From contig NZ_JACWFH010000013.1 of the NCBI RefSeq assembly GCF_019749255.1, forward strand, positions 1-64,000: DNA of 64,000 bases, written 5' to 3'. Origin of the DNA: Mesobacillus maritimus. GTDB taxonomy: Bacteria > Bacillota > Bacilli > Bacillales > Cytobacillaceae. Numbering within the stretch: the first letter of the stretch is position 1; each line of letters opens with the position of its first letter. The translations under genes were made by a program, and so were the position numbers. The notes below the pieces were generated by a model, which made no database searches, was not told the origin of the DNA, and saw nothing but the letters and a program-made list of their open reading frames with translations. Positions 1 through 11,103 of this stretch are shown piece after piece.

Positions 1-155
1 GGATTCGCTCCACTTAGGGCACCTATCAACACTATTTTTCCGTTCACCCCCTTTTCTATCAGCCAGGGTTAATTAAAAGCCCTCTATCTTTCCGTTCACT
101 CCCTTCGCTTTCAGCTTCGAGCAATTAGACCCCTTCCTCCATCTTTTCCTGGGCA
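1..155. repeat. Edge of a ~52 bp tandem repeat, downstream of proS
   Basis: The motif TTTCCGTTCAC occurs at 37-47 and again at 89-99, a period of 52 bp, with similar flanks (pyrimidine-rich CCCTT and TATCAGC/TTTCAGC after it). A third, degenerate unit can be traced to about 141-151. The array probably starts before the window. No coding potential was seen. The next gene in the B. subtilis order would be polC, but none of it is visible. Confidence 0.6.
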
Positions 156-167
156 ATGAATACTAGA

Positions 168-204
168 TAAAAACAAAAAAGAACCCCCTGAAAAAGGAGA
201 TTCT
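168..204 (-). terminator. Rho-independent terminator of proS
   Basis: On the minus strand a hairpin (arms AGAATCTCC and GGGGGTTCT, two G-U pairs) follows the proS stop at once and is trailed by a run of T. It would end transcription of the dxr-rseP-proS side. Confidence 0.8.
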
Positions 205-215
205 TCTTATAATGA

Positions 216-1919
216 TTATAGTGACTTCATAATTTCTTCAATCTTGGTTTGCAGCTCGTCCACATGTACTTCGTGCATGTCGCCAGTTTTACGAACCTTC
301 AGTTCCACAATTCCCTCTGAGGCTTTCTTTCCAACTGTAATGCGAATTGGCATTCCAATTAAATCAGAATCAGCGAATTTCACCCCTGGTCGTTCCTGAC
401 GGTCATCGAATAATACATCAAAGCGAGCAGCCTTAAGCTTAGCATACAACTCTTCCGCTAATTCCGCCTGTGATGCATCTTTCATGTTTACAGCAATGAG
501 ATGCAAATCGAATGGAGCCAGTGCTGTTGGCCAAACAAGTCCTTTATCATCGTTAAATTGTTCAACCACTGAAGCCATTGTACGTGATACACCAATACCA
601 TAGCAACCCATAATCATTGGTTGGGTTCTGCCGTTTTCATCAAGATATGTCGCTCCCATCGCTTCACTGTAGCGAGTTCCTAGTTTAAAGACATGACCAA
701 CTTCAATTCCTTTTGCAAACAAGATTTTCCCTTCACCATCTGGAGATGGGTCTCCTTCTAGGATAAAACGAAGGTCAGCAAATTGACTCACTTCAAAGTC
801 GCGCTCAGGGTTTACATTCATGTAATGATAATTTTCTTCATTTGCGCCACATACACCATTCACAATCGCTGCAACAGCGTGATCGGCAACAATTTCAACA
901 TCCTTGGCTTGTACAGGTCCAAGCGATCCAACAGCACATCCAAGCACAGATTTTGTCTCTTCTGCATCTGCAAGCTCAGCAGTCGCTGCTCCCAACAGAT
1001 TCTTTAATTTAATATCATTCACTTCATGATCTCCACGCACAAGCGTTAGAACATAACGGTCATCAACTTTGAACAGCATAGATTTAATGCAATCCTTTGC
1101 ATCAACCTCAAGGAAGTTAGCAACCTCTTCAATACTTTTCTTATTTTCGGTTCGTACTTTTTCAATTTCTTTTGCCTCTTCAGCTTTTTTCTCATATTCC
1201 ATTACAACTGGAGCCATTTCGATATTTGCTGCGTAGCTGGAAGTATCAGAATAAGCAATTGTATCTTCTCCGACATCAGAAAGCACCATGAATTCATGGG
1301 TATCTTTTCCACCCATCGCTCCAGAATCAGCGATTACAGCGCGGTAATCTAGGCCACAACGAGAGAAAATATTGCTATAAGCCTGGAATACACGTTGGTA
1401 GGTTTGATCCAAACTTTCATGAGAAGAGTGAAAAGAATAAGCATCTTTCATAATAAATTCACGACCACGTAAAAGCCCAAAGCGAGGACGTTTTTCATCT
1501 CGGAATTTTGTTTGAATCTGATACAAAGATAAAGGCAAACGCTTATAGGATTTAACTTCATCGCGGATTAGACTCGTGATTACTTCTTCATGAGTTGCCC
1601 CTAAAGCAAACTCACGGTCATGGCGATCTCTCATACGCATTAATTCTGGTCCATATGTATACCAACGACCAGACTCCTGCCATAATTCGGACTGCTGCAG
1701 TGCAGGCATTAAAAGCTCGACCGAACCTGATTGATCCATTTCTTCACGAATAATCTGTTCTACCTTTTGAAGAACTTTTCGAGCAAGTGGTAAGTAAGAG
1801 TACACACCACTTGCATTTTGACGAATATACCCTGCTCTTAAAAGCAATTGATGACTCTTTATTTCGGCATCAGCTGGTACTTCTCTTAGTGTTGGAATTA
1901 AAGTCATACTTTGTTTCAT
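216..1919 (-). CDS. proS: Prolyl-tRNA synthetase
   Basis: Cytoplasmic class II aminoacyl-tRNA synthetase that charges tRNA-Pro with proline. The 567-residue protein has the bacterial ProS layout: N-terminal catalytic core with motif 2 region [16 protein letters not shown] and MKDAYSFH, a central YbaK-like editing insertion that hydrolyses Ala-tRNA-Pro, then motif 3 around GCYGIGVSR and a C-terminal anticodon-binding domain. The start is set at 1919 (MKQSMTLIP), which matches the B. subtilis protein; an ATG at 1937 is in frame but lies inside the ribosome site (GATGAGGTGTGA). It is last in the minus-strand run behind rseP and is followed by a strong terminator. The 145 bp gap before it holds a palindrome. 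Certain assignment. Confidence 0.97.
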   Translation of the reverse strand: MKQSMTLIPTLREVPADAEIKSHQLLLRAGYIRQNASGVYSYLPLARKVLQKVEQIIREEMDQSGSVELLMPALQQSELWQESGRWYTYGPELMRMRDRHDREFALGATHEEVITSLIRDEVKSYKRLPLSLYQIQTKFRDEKRPRFGLLRGREFIMKDAYSFHSSHESLDQTYQRVFQAYSNIFSRCGLDYRAVIADSGAMGGKDTHEFMVLSDVGEDTIAYSDTSSYAANIEMAPVVMEYEKKAEEAKEIEKVRTENKKSIEEVANFLEVDAKDCIKSMLFKVDDRYVLTLVRGDHEVNDIKLKNLLGAATAELADAEETKSVLGCAVGSLGPVQAKDVEIVADHAVAAIVNGVCGANEENYHYMNVNPERDFEVSQFADLRFILEGDPSPDGEGKILFAKGIEVGHVFKLGTRYSEAMGATYLDENGRTQPMIMGCYGIGVSRTMASVVEQFNDDKGLVWPTALAPFDLHLIAVNMKDASQAELAEELYAKLKAARFDVLFDDRQERPGVKFADSDLIGMPIRITVGKKASEGIVELKVRKTGDMHEVHVDELQTKIEEIMKSL

Positions 1920-1960
1920 TTTGTATTCACACCTCATCTAAATCGAAATGGCAAAAAAGA

Positions 1961-2031
1961 ACAGCGGAAGCGCCCATTGGAGCAACTATAGCTAGTCACT
2001 GGGCGCTAAAGCCGGTTATCATATGTGCTGT
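1961..2031. repeat. Palindromic element between rseP and proS
   Basis: Inverted arms AGCGCCCA (1969-1976) and TGGGCGCT (2000-2007) enclose a 23 bp loop that is itself partly self-complementary, and outer arms ACAGC (1961-1965) and GCTGT (2027-2031) flank it. The left edge AGCGGAAGCGCC resembles the left edge of the family-2 elements at 7757 and 27066, so this may be a short diverged copy. Confidence 0.5.
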
Positions 2032-2082
2032 AAAATAAATTTTTCTTTCCATGACAAGAGTTTTCTCTCCATGGAGGTATTC

Positions 2083-3357
2083 TTATAAAAAGAATCTTTG
2101 GATATCATTCCATGTTACGACAAGCATTAAGAGCATTAATAAAGCGAAGCCGATGAAATGAACCATCCCTTCCTTTTGCGGGTCAATCGGCTTTCCTCTA
2201 ACCGCTTCGACGGCAAAGAACATCAATCTACCACCATCTAAGGCTGGAATTGGCAGTAAGTTCATGATTCCTAAATTGATACTCAATACTGCTGCCCATC
2301 TCATCAAATACCATATGCCAGATTGAGCGACAATACTTGTTGATTCGTAAATCCCGACCGGTCCTGCAAGAGCATCAATTGAAAACTGACCAGTAACCAG
2401 TTTTCCAACTGCAAAAATAATTTCTTTTGTCCAAGTGTAGGTTTCTTCAAATCCATATCCAATGGCTTTTATCGTGTCCTTCTCAATTGGAGCATACACA
2501 CCAATAATCCCTATGGTTTCGTTCTTCCCACCTTCGAGCTCTACCTCTCTTTTATCAGGTGTAACGGGAATTTCAAGAGTCTCCCCATTCCGCTCAATAA
2601 GGAACTCTAATTCGTTTTCTGGATTTTTCTGAATGATTTCCACTACATCTGACCAACTTGAAATTTCTGCTCCTTCAATGCTTTGAACGACATCTCCTTG
2701 TTTTAACCCTGACTCAAGAGCTGAACCGTCAGCAGCTAATTCACCTAAAACAGGTTTGTCGGAAGGCATTCCTTGGAACAAAGCGATAATCATAAAAACA
2801 ACAATCGCTAGGATAAAATTCATCATTGGTCCGGCAAAAATAGCCATGGTTCTTTGGCCAATTGTCTTTGAAGCAAATTGTCTATCATGTGGAGCAATTT
2901 GCGTTTCTGCTCCGTTTTCGATAAACACTGCACTCCGACTAATTGAAAAAGTTTTTAGTTCTTCTTCGTTCCCATCTTCATAGCCTTTTATAAATAGCTG
3001 ATGTTCTACATCGGCCTGTTCAACTTCAATCACAAGAGCATCAGGATATTTATCCTTATTATTAAGTATAACTCTATTAACTTTTTTATCTTCCCCGAAT
3101 AATAAACCAATTCGGTGACCGGGTTTGATTTCGACCATTTCGGGATCTTCGCCGGCCATTCTAACAAATCCACCTATCGGTAAAAGACGGATCGTATAGA
3201 CTGTTTCGTTTCTCTTATGGGAAAATATTTTCGGACCAAAACCAATCGCAAACTCTCGGCATAAAATTCCAGCCCGTTTTGCAAAAATCAGGTGACCCAG
3301 TTCATGAAAAAAAACAAGAGCCCCGAAAATAACAATAAAGGCAATAACTGTACTCAA
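2083..3357 (-). CDS. rseP: Site-2 intramembrane zinc metalloprotease RasP/RseP
   Basis: Membrane protease of the S2P family. In B. subtilis RasP cleaves anti-sigma factor RsiW and remnant signal peptides within the membrane. The 424-residue protein shows the zinc motif HELGH (residues 18-22) in the first transmembrane segment, a periplasm-side-type PDZ domain in the middle, and the third zinc ligand region LLPIPALDGG near the C terminus, followed by a last membrane segment. Start choice: TTG at 3357 sits 8 bases after AAAGGTGG; the in-frame GTG at 3369 overlaps that ribosome site. It lies 18 bp behind dxr, as in B. subtilis. Family assignment is certain; substrates are inferred. Confidence 0.95.
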   Translation of the reverse strand: MSTVIAFIVIFGALVFFHELGHLIFAKRAGILCREFAIGFGPKIFSHKRNETVYTIRLLPIGGFVRMAGEDPEMVEIKPGHRIGLLFGEDKKVNRVILNNKDKYPDALVIEVEQADVEHQLFIKGYEDGNEEELKTFSISRSAVFIENGAETQIAPHDRQFASKTIGQRTMAIFAGPMMNFILAIVVFMIIALFQGMPSDKPVLGELAADGSALESGLKQGDVVQSIEGAEISSWSDVVEIIQKNPENELEFLIERNGETLEIPVTPDKREVELEGGKNETIGIIGVYAPIEKDTIKAIGYGFEETYTWTKEIIFAVGKLVTGQFSIDALAGPVGIYESTSIVAQSGIWYLMRWAAVLSINLGIMNLLPIPALDGGRLMFFAVEAVRGKPIDPQKEGMVHFIGFALLMLLMLVVTWNDIQRFFL

Positions 3358-3375
3358 CTGAATGACCACCTTTTT

Positions 3376-4518
3376 TTAAATGAGTGATAATACCGACTTT
3401 CTTGTTTGTTCATCTATTTCCTGTATTGTTTCTAAATCTGGGTTCGTAATAATTTTGTGCTTCGTTAATTCACGTTCAATTAAATCTTCAATTTGTAAGA
3501 AGGTAATCTTTCCCTCTAGAAACGCTGCCACAGCTGCTTCGTTTGCGGCATTTAATACTGTAGGCATTGTTCCTCCAGCCCTACCTGCATCGTAGGCAAA
3601 CTTCAGGCACCGGAAACGATCAAAATCCATTTCACGAAAATGCAACTTTCCGATTTGTGCAAGACTTAGTCTATTCCCTGTAGGATGAGGCAGTCGATCA
3701 GGGTATGTGAGCGCGTATTGAATTGGCACTCTCATATCAGGGGTTCCTAGTTGCGCAATGATGCTAGTGTCGTGGAACTCAACCATTGAATGTATGATGC
3801 TCTCTTTGTGGAGAACAACAGAAATCTTTTCATATGGAAGTGAAAACAACCAGTGCGCCTCTATGACCTCTAGCCCTTTATTCATCATGGTAGCCGAGTC
3901 AATTGTGATCTTGGCTCCCATTGACCAGTTAGGATGATTTAAGGCCTCACGGACGGTGACGTTTTTCAACTCTTCCCGTTTCCGATCCCGGAAGCTTCCT
4001 CCTGATGCAGTCAAAATAAGTTGTTCAATATTTTTTGCCTGTTCTCCCTGTAGAGCTTGAAAGATCGCAGAATGTTCACTATCAACAGGAAGAATTGATA
4101 CGTTATGCTTCCTGGCCGCTTCCATTACAAGGTGACCAGCTGTTACCAGTGTCTCTTTATTCGCAATGGCAATGGTTTTTCCAGCTTGAATTGCCTTGAG
4201 TGTCGGCGATAACCCTACACTTCCTAAGACAGCGTTCACTAAAATATCAGCCTTATTATAGACAGCGGCTTCTTCAATTCCACTAGGTCCAAATCCTATT
4301 GTTAAACCAGGAAACTCCGTTTGTAGGGTTTCACAATCTACCTTCTCTTGAACCGAAACAAACTCAGGTTTGAACTCTAAGATAATTTTACGCACAACAT
4401 CTATATTTCGTCCCGCAGAAATGGCGACTAATTGAAAGGCTTCCTGGTGGCCTCTAATAATGTCCAACGTCTGAATCCCAATGGATCCCGTCGCACCCAA
4501 TAAACTTATTTTCTTCAC
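3376..4518 (-). CDS. dxr: 1-deoxy-D-xylulose 5-phosphate reductoisomerase
   Basis: Second step of the MEP isoprenoid pathway: rearranges and reduces DXP to 2-C-methyl-D-erythritol 4-phosphate with NADPH and a divalent metal. The 380-residue protein begins with the NADPH-binding glycine motif GATGSIG (residues 8-14); [18 protein letters not shown] and TASGGSFRD are the usual NADPH, metal and substrate regions. Start: GTG at 4518 follows AGGAG by 8 bases and gives MKKISLLG, like B. subtilis; GTG at 4527 is too close to the ribosome site. It lies between cdsA and rseP in one run, which links isoprenoid supply with uppS just upstream. Confidence 0.96.
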   Translation of the reverse strand: MKKISLLGATGSIGIQTLDIIRGHQEAFQLVAISAGRNIDVVRKIILEFKPEFVSVQEKVDCETLQTEFPGLTIGFGPSGIEEAAVYNKADILVNAVLGSVGLSPTLKAIQAGKTIAIANKETLVTAGHLVMEAARKHNVSILPVDSEHSAIFQALQGEQAKNIEQLILTASGGSFRDRKREELKNVTVREALNHPNWSMGAKITIDSATMMNKGLEVIEAHWLFSLPYEKISVVLHKESIIHSMVEFHDTSIIAQLGTPDMRVPIQYALTYPDRLPHPTGNRLSLAQIGKLHFREMDFDRFRCLKFAYDAGRAGGTMPTVLNAANEAAVAAFLEGKITFLQIEDLIERELTKHKIITNPDLETIQEIDEQTRKSVLSLI

Positions 4519-4619
4519 AACACCCACTCCTAATTCACCTAACAGGACCTCTAAGAAAACCCCTGTTCCCTACAAATTCACTATTGTTTTTGACTCAAGT
4601 ATGAATCTAGCTCCGACGA

Positions 4620-5414
4620 TTATAACAAATTCATAAAGTGTAAGAGCGGTAAAACAAATAGGAGGCTGTCAAACCTGTCCAATATACCTCCGTGACCCGG
4701 AAGGATTGTCCCGGAATCTTTCACATTATAGTGACGTTTTAATGCAGACTCAACTAAATCGCCAACCTGACCAAAAATGGACAGGACAATCGTTGCAATA
4801 ATTAACAGCACCATTGGGATGCCGATATTTGTAAACAACGCGAATAGTACTGCAACCACGATTGCGCAAAAAATGCCTCCAATTGAACCCTCAATCGTTT
4901 TGTTCGGACTAATCTCAGGCCATAGCTTTTTCTTGCCTAACGATCGACCGATAAAATAGGCACCAGAATCCGTAGCCCAAATAATAAACAAGGAATAAAC
5001 AACAAACGTTAAACCGTTGTCCGCTCCCCTGGTCTCAATGAAATAGTAAAAACCAATTCCTACATATAGAGTTGCCAATACAGAAAAAGCAACCTCTTCA
5101 AAACTAAACCGATTTTTTGTAATAACTGTATACGTTAAAAATAACAAGACAGCCAATAGTGTAAGCTCAATTTTCGTATAATTCATATTACTAAGTATGC
5201 CAATATGCTCACTAGGGATCAGAAAAATCCAAAGCAAGATAAGCGAAATGATTCCTGGTATTGATGCAAGCTTGATGTTCTGCATCTTCAATGCCTCGTA
5301 CAACCCAATTGAAGCAAGTAGATAAACCATTAGCACAAATGGCACCCCTCCAATTAACACGATTGGAAGGAAGATAGCTGCTGCTACGACTCCTGTTATG
5401 ATTCTCTGCTTCAT
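4620..5414 (-). CDS. cdsA: Phosphatidate cytidylyltransferase (CDP-diacylglycerol synthase)
   Basis: Integral membrane enzyme that makes CDP-diacylglycerol from phosphatidic acid and CTP, the branch point for phosphatidylglycerol and cardiolipin. The 264-residue protein is built of hydrophobic helices and carries the full CDP-synthase signature near its C terminus, including LKRHYNVKDSG, LPGHGG and LDRFDS. Start ATG at 5414 follows AAAGGTGTGG. It sits 16 bp after uppS and before dxr, the conserved order. Nothing unusual. Confidence 0.96.
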   Translation of the reverse strand: MKQRIITGVVAAAIFLPIVLIGGVPFVLMVYLLASIGLYEALKMQNIKLASIPGIISLILLWIFLIPSEHIGILSNMNYTKIELTLLAVLLFLTYTVITKNRFSFEEVAFSVLATLYVGIGFYYFIETRGADNGLTFVVYSLFIIWATDSGAYFIGRSLGKKKLWPEISPNKTIEGSIGGIFCAIVVAVLFALFTNIGIPMVLLIIATIVLSIFGQVGDLVESALKRHYNVKDSGTILPGHGGILDRFDSLLFVLPLLHFMNLL

Positions 5415-5430
5415 CTAATCCACACCTTTA

Positions 5431-6207
5431 TTAAACTCCGCCAAACCGACGTTGACGACTTTGAAACACCTCAACAGCCTCAATAAAATGTTCTTCACTG
5501 AAATCTGGCCATAAAACATCTGTAAAAAAGAACTCAGTATAAGCAAGTTGCCAAAGCATAAAGTTACTTAGCCTGATTTCACCGCTTGTTCGAATGAGCA
5601 AGTCAGGGTCTTCTAAATCGGAAGTCATTAAATAGGAGGAGAAAACTTCTTCGTTAAGGTTTTCCTTATCCAGTTTACCATTTTCACAATCATTTAAGAC
5701 CTGCTTAACAGCTTGGAGAATCTCCACACGGCTCCCATAATTTAAAGCAAAATTTAACACCAGACCAGTATTCTCTTTCGTATCAACCATTGCTTTCTTG
5801 ACAGCCTTTAGCGTGTGAGCTGGCAGTTGATCGGTATTTCCCATCATGGTTACCCGAACATTTTCTTCAACCAATTCAGGTAAAAAGGAGCCAAGGAATT
5901 CTTCCGGAAGTTTCATCAGAAAGTCTACTTCCATTTTTGGTCGTTTCCAATTTTCCGTCGAAAAGGCATAAAGAGTCAAGGTTTTCACACCAAGTTCATT
6001 TGCAAGACGAGTAATTTTACGGACCACTTTCATCCCTTCATGATGCCCTGCTACCCTCGGTAAAGAACGTTTCTTTGCCCATCGCCCATTGCCGTCCATT
6101 ATAATGGCGATATGTGAGGGAACCTCCTGAGATTGTATTTGTATTTTTCGATCACGGAGACTGGAAGGTTGATTCTGGGACTTCCAGGGATTTAGTTTAT
6201 TTAACAT
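5431..6207 (-). CDS. uppS: Undecaprenyl diphosphate synthase
   Basis: Cis-prenyltransferase that elongates farnesyl diphosphate with eight isopentenyl units to C55 undecaprenyl diphosphate, the lipid carrier for cell-wall synthesis. The 258-residue protein has the pyrophosphate-binding motif MDGNGRWAKKR (D38 to R47) after a ~30-residue N-terminal extension, and the C-terminal RTSGEIRLSNF and FTDVLWPDF motifs. Ribosome site GGGGAG precedes ATG 6207. The 239 bp gap before it holds the frr terminator and a possible extended -10 promoter (TGGTATGAT on the minus strand at 6286-6291) with a poor -35, so uppS may start its own transcript. Confidence 0.96.
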   Translation of the reverse strand: MLNKLNPWKSQNQPSSLRDRKIQIQSQEVPSHIAIIMDGNGRWAKKRSLPRVAGHHEGMKVVRKITRLANELGVKTLTLYAFSTENWKRPKMEVDFLMKLPEEFLGSFLPELVEENVRVTMMGNTDQLPAHTLKAVKKAMVDTKENTGLVLNFALNYGSRVEILQAVKQVLNDCENGKLDKENLNEEVFSSYLMTSDLEDPDLLIRTSGEIRLSNFMLWQLAYTEFFFTDVLWPDFSEEHFIEAVEVFQSRQRRFGGV

Positions 6208-6384
6208 AAGACAGCTCCCCTAAATAGGATAATACTCTCACCCAAAAAGAAATAGTCTTCTAGCTGGTTTTTAGCATATGTTCCTATCATACCAAAAATG
6301 AAAAAAGATATCTCTATAAAAAGAGTATGTAAGCTTATTCTAAAACAGAATGTTTTATTTTTGATTCTGTACGACCATATCTAT

Positions 6385-6409
6385 GAAAAAACCCCCTGTA
6401 AAAGAGGGT
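6385..6409 (-). terminator. Terminator of pyrH-frr
   Basis: Minus-strand hairpin ACCCTC / GGGGGT followed by six T, 38 bases after the frr stop. It separates frr from uppS. Confidence 0.8.
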
Positions 6410-6446
6410 CTTTTAAATATTTAGTTTACCATAGCAAATCCTAAGA

Positions 6447-7004
6447 TTAAACTTCTAGTAGTTCTTTTTCCTTATCCTTTGTTACTTGGTCCACTTTGCT
6501 GATAAATTCATCCGTTACCTTTTGAATATCATCAGAATATCCACGAAGAGCATCTTCAGTGATCTCTCCATTCTTTTCAAGCTTCTTTAGATCATCGTTG
6601 GCATCACGACGGATGTTTCGAATGGCAATTTTCGCCTCTTCTGACTCCTTACGTACTTGCTTAGCCAATTCCTTACGGCGCTCTTCTGTTAACTGAGGAA
6701 TCGCTAAACGGATAATGGAGCCATCGTTTGTTGGGTTGATTCCTAAGTCAGATTTCATGATTGCTTTTTCAATCTCTCCAAGAATAGACTTATCATAAGG
6801 TTGAATCACTAGAAGTCTAGCTTCTGGAACAGAAATTCCAGCTAACTGATTTACAGGAGTTGGCGCACCATAATAATCAACCGTAATTCTGTCTAAAAGA
6901 GAAGCATTTGCTCGCCCAGCACGGATTGAAGCCAGCTCACGTGTATAAGCTTGAATCGCTTTGGTCATTTTTTCTTTGGCTTTATCAACGACTTGTTTTG
7001 GCAT
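6447..7004 (-). CDS. frr: Ribosome recycling factor
   Basis: Works with EF-G to split the post-termination ribosome. At 185 residues it has the normal family length. Recognisable stretches are the N-terminal helix with [15 protein letters not shown], the domain II segment [14 protein letters not shown], and the C-terminal three-helix bundle with [18 protein letters not shown]. It begins 2 bp after pyrH ends, so the two genes are almost certainly cotranscribed and coupled, as in most Firmicutes. A terminator follows. Confidence 0.97.
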   Translation of the reverse strand: MPKQVVDKAKEKMTKAIQAYTRELASIRAGRANASLLDRITVDYYGAPTPVNQLAGISVPEARLLVIQPYDKSILGEIEKAIMKSDLGINPTNDGSIIRLAIPQLTEERRKELAKQVRKESEEAKIAIRNIRRDANDDLKKLEKNGEITEDALRGYSDDIQKVTDEFISKVDQVTKDKEKELLEV

Positions 7005-7006
7005 GA

Positions 7007-7854
<848 letters not shown>

Positions 7855-7926
7855 ACAACTAGACAGTTGAAATGTGAAAGCGCCTGTCCAAAGCACTTAA
7901 TTAGAAGATCAACCAATCCCTCTCTC

Positions 7927-7955
7927 CAAAAACAGGGAACACATAGTGTTCCCTG
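7927..7955 (-). terminator. Terminator of tsf
   Basis: Perfect 10 bp stem CAGGGAACAC / GTGTTCCCTG with a 3-base loop, followed by T5 on the minus strand. Confidence 0.88.
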
Positions 7956-7981
7956 ACCAGAAAAATTAGACTTGGTTAAGA

Positions 7982-8866
7982 TTATTTTTTATTAACTTGG
8001 CTCATAACTTCTTCTGCGAAATTATCTTCACGCTTCTCGATTCCTTCTCCTACTTCGAAGCGAACAAATTCACGTACTGTACCGCCTTTTGATTCAACAA
8101 ACTGGCGTACTTTTTGATCTGGGTTCTTAACGAATGTTTGGTCAAGAAGGCAAACATCTTCGAAATATTTTCCAAGGCGTCCTTCAACCATTTTCGCTAC
8201 GATATTCTCAGGTTTTCCTTCGTTAAGAGCTTGTTGAGTAAGTACTTGGCGCTCACGCTCAACCTCTTCTTGTGAAACCTCGTCACGAGAAACATATTTA
8301 GGATTTAAAGCTGCAACATGCATAGAAACATCCTTAGCAGCTGCTTCATCAGTTGTTCCTTCTAGAACAGTTAGAACAGCAATGCGGCCACCCATGTGTA
8401 AGTAAGCACCGAATGCGTCAGCATCTGTTTTAGTTAAAACTGCAAAACGACGAAGGGAAAGCTTTTCACCAATTTTAGCAATAGAAGCATTCACATATGC
8501 ATCAACTGTTGAACCATTTTCCATTGATTGTGTAAGAGCCTCTTCTAGATTTGCAGGCTTGTTTTTCAAGATGTGCGCGCCAAGCTCTTTTACTAGAGTT
8601 TGGAAGCCTTCGTTTTTCGCAACGAAGTCTGTTTCAGAGTTTACTTCAAGAATAACAGCTTCATTTCCTTCAACAACGACACTTGCTAGACCTTCAGCAG
8701 CAATACGGTCACCCTTTTTAGCTGCTTTTGCAATGCCTTTTTCACGAAGGAAGTCAACTGCTTTTTCCATATCCCCGTCTACTTCTTGAAGTGCTTTTTT
8801 ACAGTCCATCATTCCAGCGCCTGTTTTTTCACGCAATTCTTTAACCATTTGTGCAGTAATTGCCAT
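7982..8866 (-). CDS. tsf: Elongation factor Ts
   Basis: Guanine-nucleotide exchange factor for EF-Tu. The 294-residue protein has the N-terminal UBA-like domain ([20 protein letters not shown]) and the signature TDFVAKN at residues 79-85 that contacts the EF-Tu nucleotide site. It follows rpsB, and a hairpin with a T run between the two genes (8980-9012) suggests partial termination that sets tsf below rpsB. Strong AAGGAGG ribosome site before ATG 8866. Confidence 0.97.
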   Translation of the reverse strand: MAITAQMVKELREKTGAGMMDCKKALQEVDGDMEKAVDFLREKGIAKAAKKGDRIAAEGLASVVVEGNEAVILEVNSETDFVAKNEGFQTLVKELGAHILKNKPANLEEALTQSMENGSTVDAYVNASIAKIGEKLSLRRFAVLTKTDADAFGAYLHMGGRIAVLTVLEGTTDEAAAKDVSMHVAALNPKYVSRDEVSQEEVERERQVLTQQALNEGKPENIVAKMVEGRLGKYFEDVCLLDQTFVKNPDQKVRQFVESKGGTVREFVRFEVGEGIEKREDNFAEEVMSQVNKK

Positions 8867-8979
8867 AATGATTTTCCTCCTTAAGGTTAGTGTGATATGT
8901 ACCTATTCCATATTTTCTCACTATTAATTGAGATTTAAACTTATAAGCGAAAGACCTCGTAGACATTTTCACTTTAAAA

Positions 8980-9012
8980 AAAGGTGATAAAGGGTATCCC
9001 TATATCACCTTT
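8980..9012 (-). terminator. Terminator or attenuator between rpsB and tsf
   Basis: Stem AAAGGTGATA / TATCACCTTT, followed on the minus strand by a long T run, 16 bases after the rpsB stop. Read-through would be needed to express tsf from the rpsB promoter. Confidence 0.8.
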
Positions 9013-9027
9013 CCCCAAGACTTAAAC

Positions 9028-9846
<819 letters not shown>

Positions 9847-9852
9847 TTTAAT

Positions 9853-9881
9853 AATATAGCATATGTGAATATGACAATCAA
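9853..9881 (-). promoter_or_regulatory. Sigma-A promoter of rpsB
   Basis: Minus strand: -35 TTGATT (9876-9881), 17 bp spacer, -10 TATATT (9853-9858). It is correctly placed after the family-1 repeat and before the rpsB leader. Confidence 0.75.
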
Positions 9882-9928
9882 GTCTAACTTGAAGTTTTTA
9901 CTAGAAATTTACCTGTTTTAAATAGGCT

Positions 9929-10104
9929 GTTGATTTCCGCTCCAGGCACGAGAGGTTCGCGGGCAGTCCGGGAGCCCGGCCAGCTCCACCGCCTAGCCCC
10001 TCGAGACGCTTCCGCTTTTCTATCTCCTCGTCGCTTCGCTCCTGCGGGGTCTCCCTTAGCCTTGCACTCCCGAAGGAGTCTTCGTGCCTTCCGCTCCAAT
10101 CAAC
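9929..10104. repeat. Family-1 palindromic repeat, copy A (codY-rpsB junction)
   Basis: The 176 bp element starts GTTGATTTCCGCTCCAGGCA and ends TGCCTTCCGCTCCAATCAAC. The outer GTTGATT/AATCAAC and inner GGCACGA/TCGTGCC are inverted, but the ten bases between them (TTCCGCTCCA) are the same on both arms, not complementary. The GC-rich interior differs sharply from the AT-rich surroundings. Open frames across it are composition artefacts. Confidence 0.85.
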
Positions 10105-10158
10105 ACCGTTTAAAAGTTATAATTTCACTATTCACTTTAAACTCAGATTATAAAACAA

Positions 10159-10187
10159 AAATCCCGTTCAGGGCGTGAACAGGATTT
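10159..10187 (-). terminator. Terminator of the codY operon
   Basis: Minus-strand stem AAATCCTGTTCA / TGAACGGGATTT (one G-U pair) with a 5-base loop and a T-rich tail, 22 bases after the codY stop. Confidence 0.88.
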
Positions 10188-10208
10188 TACATTTGACTTT
10201 TCTTGGTT

Positions 10209-10988
10209 TTAATTTGATTTTAGTTTCTCAAGTTCAAACAAGAATTTGTCATTTAATACTTTAATATACGTCCCTTTCATTCCTAAAGAACGAGATTCAA
10301 TTACTCCTGCGCTTTCTAGTTTACGAAGAGCGTTTACGATAACAGAACGAGTAATTCCTACACGGTCAGCAATTTTAGAGGCAACAAGTAAGCCTTCTTT
10401 TCCGTTTAGTTCTTCAAAGATATGCTCAATTGCTTCTAATTCACTGTAAGAAAGAGAGCTGATCGCCATTTGAACAACAGCCTTGCTACGAGCTTCTTCT
10501 TCAATTTCTTCTGCCTTTTCACGGAGAATCTCCATTCCAACAACAGTAGCCCCATACTCAGCTAGGATAAGATCATCATCTTCAAAAGGTGCTGTTACAC
10601 GACCTAGAAGCAATGTACCAAGACGCTCACCGCCACCAATAATTGGAACAATCGTTGTTAATCCACTCTTAAACAAATCTTTGTTTTCAACTGGGAAAAT
10701 CGTATACTGGCTTTCCACATCTAGATTTGGAGATGTTTCTTTAATATTAAATAAACCATTTGTGTATTCCTCTGGGAACTGACGATCTTCAAGCATTTTT
10801 TTAATCCGGTCGTTTTCGATTTGTTGATTTACAGCAAACCCTAGTAACTTACCACGACGGCTAACAACAAATATGTTTGCCTCGATGACATCGGACAATG
10901 TCTCAGACATTTCCTTAAAGTTTACTGGTTTACCCGCTGCCTTTTGAAGTAGTGCATTGATTTTTCTTGTTTTTGATAGTAAGTCCAT
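10209..10988 (-). CDS. codY: GTP- and branched-chain-amino-acid-sensing regulator CodY
   Basis: Global transcription factor of low-GC Gram-positives that represses amino-acid synthesis, transport and competence genes when GTP and isoleucine/valine are plentiful. The 259-residue protein has an N-terminal GAF domain (about 1-155) and a C-terminal winged helix-turn-helix with [19 protein letters not shown] as the recognition region. It is the last gene of the xerC-hslV-hslU-codY operon, 115 bp behind hslU, and is closed by a strong terminator. Confidence 0.98.
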   Translation of the reverse strand: MDLLSKTRKINALLQKAAGKPVNFKEMSETLSDVIEANIFVVSRRGKLLGFAVNQQIENDRIKKMLEDRQFPEEYTNGLFNIKETSPNLDVESQYTIFPVENKDLFKSGLTTIVPIIGGGERLGTLLLGRVTAPFEDDDLILAEYGATVVGMEILREKAEEIEEEARSKAVVQMAISSLSYSELEAIEHIFEELNGKEGLLVASKIADRVGITRSVIVNALRKLESAGVIESRSLGMKGTYIKVLNDKFLFELEKLKSN

Positions 10989-11103
10989 TAGTTCTTCCTC
11001 CTATTTTGCATAACAACCTATATGATGTTTTACATGTATTCTGCCTTATTTTACCGGCCAATGCTTGTTATTGTTTACTTTAACCATCGCCAGATAAAAC
11101 GGT

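Noticed and set aside
9884-10178. Overlapping open frames on both strands, arginine-rich
   Set aside because: They lie on the GC-rich family-1 repeat and have no similarity or ribosome sites; a composition artefact.
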